Below are positions 62,899-64,000 of a DNA stretch of 64,000 bases, in pieces. This DNA is from Lichenicola cladoniae (lineage in GTDB: Bacteria > Pseudomonadota > Alphaproteobacteria > Acetobacterales > Acetobacteraceae): positions 4,593,501 to 4,657,500 of the forward strand of contig NZ_CP053708.1 of the NCBI RefSeq assembly GCF_013201075.1, read 5' to 3'. The notes under the pieces were generated by a model. It was not told the DNA's origin, searched no databases, and saw nothing but the letters and a program-made list of their open reading frames with translations. The first letter of the stretch is position 1; every line of letters starts with the position of its first letter. Position numbers and translations under genes: made by a program.

Positions 62899-63027
62899 CG
62901 CGTGCTCCGTTCTCTGGCTGATGCGTCAGCCGGAGAAAACCATCATGAGCGACAGGACGTCAAGTTATCACGCGATGACAGAACGTGTATTAGCGGACAT
63001 GTTATATGTCCAGCGTAGAACCCGGGT

Positions 63028-63468
63028 TCAGTTCCGGGATCTCCCGGACCATCGGTCGGACGCACCGCCGGACAGCAGACGTCGTGTCATCAGCAACGCC
63101 CCGCCGACCGTCAGCAGCAGAGCCAGCAGCCAGTGCGAGCCATGCAGCGACCGGCCCCAGTCATGCGGTTCGCCTGCCAACAGCAGGAACAGCAGGGTCA
63201 CCACGATCGCCGCGGTCATCGACGGCATCCCTCTCCGGCGCGCCAGCACGCACAGCACGATGAACACCACGTAGGCGGCAATCGCGAAGCCACGGATCAT
63301 CTCCCGCAGCGGATCGCCAAGCTGCGCCAGCACCCGGGAGACCGTATCGAAGCTACGGTCCAGCGCGCCTGCCAGCGTGGTGCCGAGCATGCCCGGGCCA
63401 ATCACGGTCAGCAGTACCGCGAGCACTAGGCCACCGACCCAGATCAGGCCGATCGTGTTCCTGTTCAT
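63028..63468 (-). CDS. Small hypothetical membrane protein
   Basis: This 146-residue protein of unknown family has about four hydrophobic segments: IGLIWVGGLVLAVLLTVIGP, FAIAAYVVFIVLCVLA, MTAAIVVTLLFLLLAG and HWLLALLLTVGGALL. It starts MNRNTIGLIW. I see no motif. It lies between the sulfonate permease and the glycosyltransferase gene and shows normal high-GC codon use. Confidence 0.65.
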   Translation of the reverse strand: MNRNTIGLIWVGGLVLAVLLTVIGPGMLGTTLAGALDRSFDTVSRVLAQLGDPLREMIRGFAIAAYVVFIVLCVLARRRGMPSMTAAIVVTLLFLLLAGEPHDWGRSLHGSHWLLALLLTVGGALLMTRRLLSGGASDRWSGRSRN

Positions 63469-63498
63469 TCATCCATCCTGTCAGCACGATCAGGCTTG

Positions 63499-64000
63499 CT
63501 AGCCGATCAGGAACCATAGACGGAACAGGGCGGTTTCCGCCCGCGTCTGACGAACCAGGCCGCTGATCCGGCGCATCGCGCGCATCCGTTCCAGCGGACC
63601 ACCGGACAGGGCCCGATCCAGCAGCGCCAGATCGTGCAGCGCCGACGGCGAGAGTGCCTGCGGATTAGCGACCAACCCACGAACATGACGGCGAAACAGC
63701 TGCATGAACTCGTCCGGACCACGGCGCACCGCCATCATCCCGCGCCTGACCGACGAGTGCGGCGCGCCGATGGCGTTCGCGCGATGCTGGCGATACAGCA
63801 CCACCGGCACCGGATCCGCGATCAGCCGCCCGCCCGCCGCACTCACGACAAGGTAGGACCACCAGTCGTGCAGCGTTCCGTCGGGCGGATTGCTGGCAGC
63901 GATCAGCGCCACCGCCGCCGGGTTCAGCATGACGGTGCAGCCGGTCGCCACATTCTGGGTGAGGGCCGCCGGAAAAACCGCAGGCCCTCCCCGGTACGGC
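63499..64000 (-). CDS. Glycosyltransferase family 2, C-terminal part (runs off window)
   Basis: This is the 3' portion of a gene whose start lies beyond 64000; the frame is open to the window edge. The visible 167 residues include ALTQNVATGCTVMLNPAAVA (the conserved NVATGCT loop of rhamnosyltransferase-like GT2 enzymes), HDWWSYLVVSAAGGRL and VLYRQHRANAIGA. They predict transfer of a sugar to a cell-surface polysaccharide. The GTG at 63951 could be mistaken for the start, but the family sequence continues upstream of it. Confidence 0.82.
   Translation of the reverse strand, partial: PYRGGPAVFPAALTQNVATGCTVMLNPAAVALIAASNPPDGTLHDWWSYLVVSAAGGRLIADPVPVVLYRQHRANAIGAPHSSVRRGMMAVRRGPDEFMQLFRRHVRGLVANPQALSPSALHDLALLDRALSGGPLERMRAMRRISGLVRQTRAETALFRLWFLIG

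Noticed and set aside
1-64000. CRISPR arrays, tRNA or rRNA genes, intact insertion sequences
   Set aside because: No regularly spaced short repeats, cloverleaf-like segments, rRNA-like stretches or transposase-like proteins were recognised on either strand.

Overview
The window is about 64 kb of GC-rich bacterial chromosome. Gene content (PspA/PspF, TadA, RsmD, FtsK, Do-family protease, exported MsrA/MsrB, Ssu sulfonate genes, three CUT2-type sugar ABC importers) and codon use fit an alphaproteobacterium, plausibly an Acetobacteraceae-like soil, plant or lichen associate. That placement is inference; there is no rRNA in the window to test it. I saw no rRNA, tRNA, CRISPR array or intact insertion sequence.

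Layout. 0.06-2 kb: divergent pspA/pspF envelope-stress pair with a sigma-54 promoter. 2-7 kb: exported MsrB-MsrA, an orphan CorC/HlyC domain, an Xre/ParS-like protein, a DUF2938 membrane protein and a serine hydrolase. 7-14.5 kb: sugar-acid locus 1 (tandem-HTH GntR regulator, UxaA-type dehydratase, divergent binding protein-ATPase-permease-permease operon). 14.6-23.2 kb: two SDRs, a POT transporter, an RluA-type synthase, an Fsr-like exporter and ftsK. 23.3-29.5 kb: DUF3750 protein, a badly decayed gluconolactonase pseudogene, and a second complete CUT2 importer with no catabolic partner left. 29.6-41.7 kb: a SorC-regulated catabolic island combining an FGGY kinase, an acetoin-dehydrogenase-like E1alpha/E1beta/E2 complex, a third CUT2 importer with a Tat-exported binding protein, and SDR enzymes. 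41.7-49.1 kb: housekeeping RNA-modification genes, a Do-family protease, a TauE-like permease and a sugar:H+ symporter. 49.1-53.5 kb: a distinctly AT-richer island with a tightly coupled GNAT-PUA/EVE-like, ASCH and P-loop kinase trio facing a second GNAT and a membrane protein. 53.5-58.7 kb: mixed accessory genes, including an unrecognised 625-residue protein and a stand-alone condensation-domain acyltransferase. 58.7-62.9 kb: sulfonate sulfur acquisition (SsuA, SsuD, SsuB, SsuC). The window ends inside a family 2 glycosyltransferase.

The strongest unusual signals are four. First, the kinase plus acetoin-dehydrogenase-like plus ABC-importer locus at 31-41 kb, which predicts cleavage of a phosphorylated (deoxy)ketose to an acyl-CoA and a phospho-aldehyde. 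Second, the low-GC GNAT/ASCH/kinase island. Third, a dispersed structured element of about 160 bp present twice (44685-44842 and 61152-61312), whose terminal stem carries compensatory base changes between copies. Fourth, the gluconolactonase pseudogene in front of an apparently intact importer.
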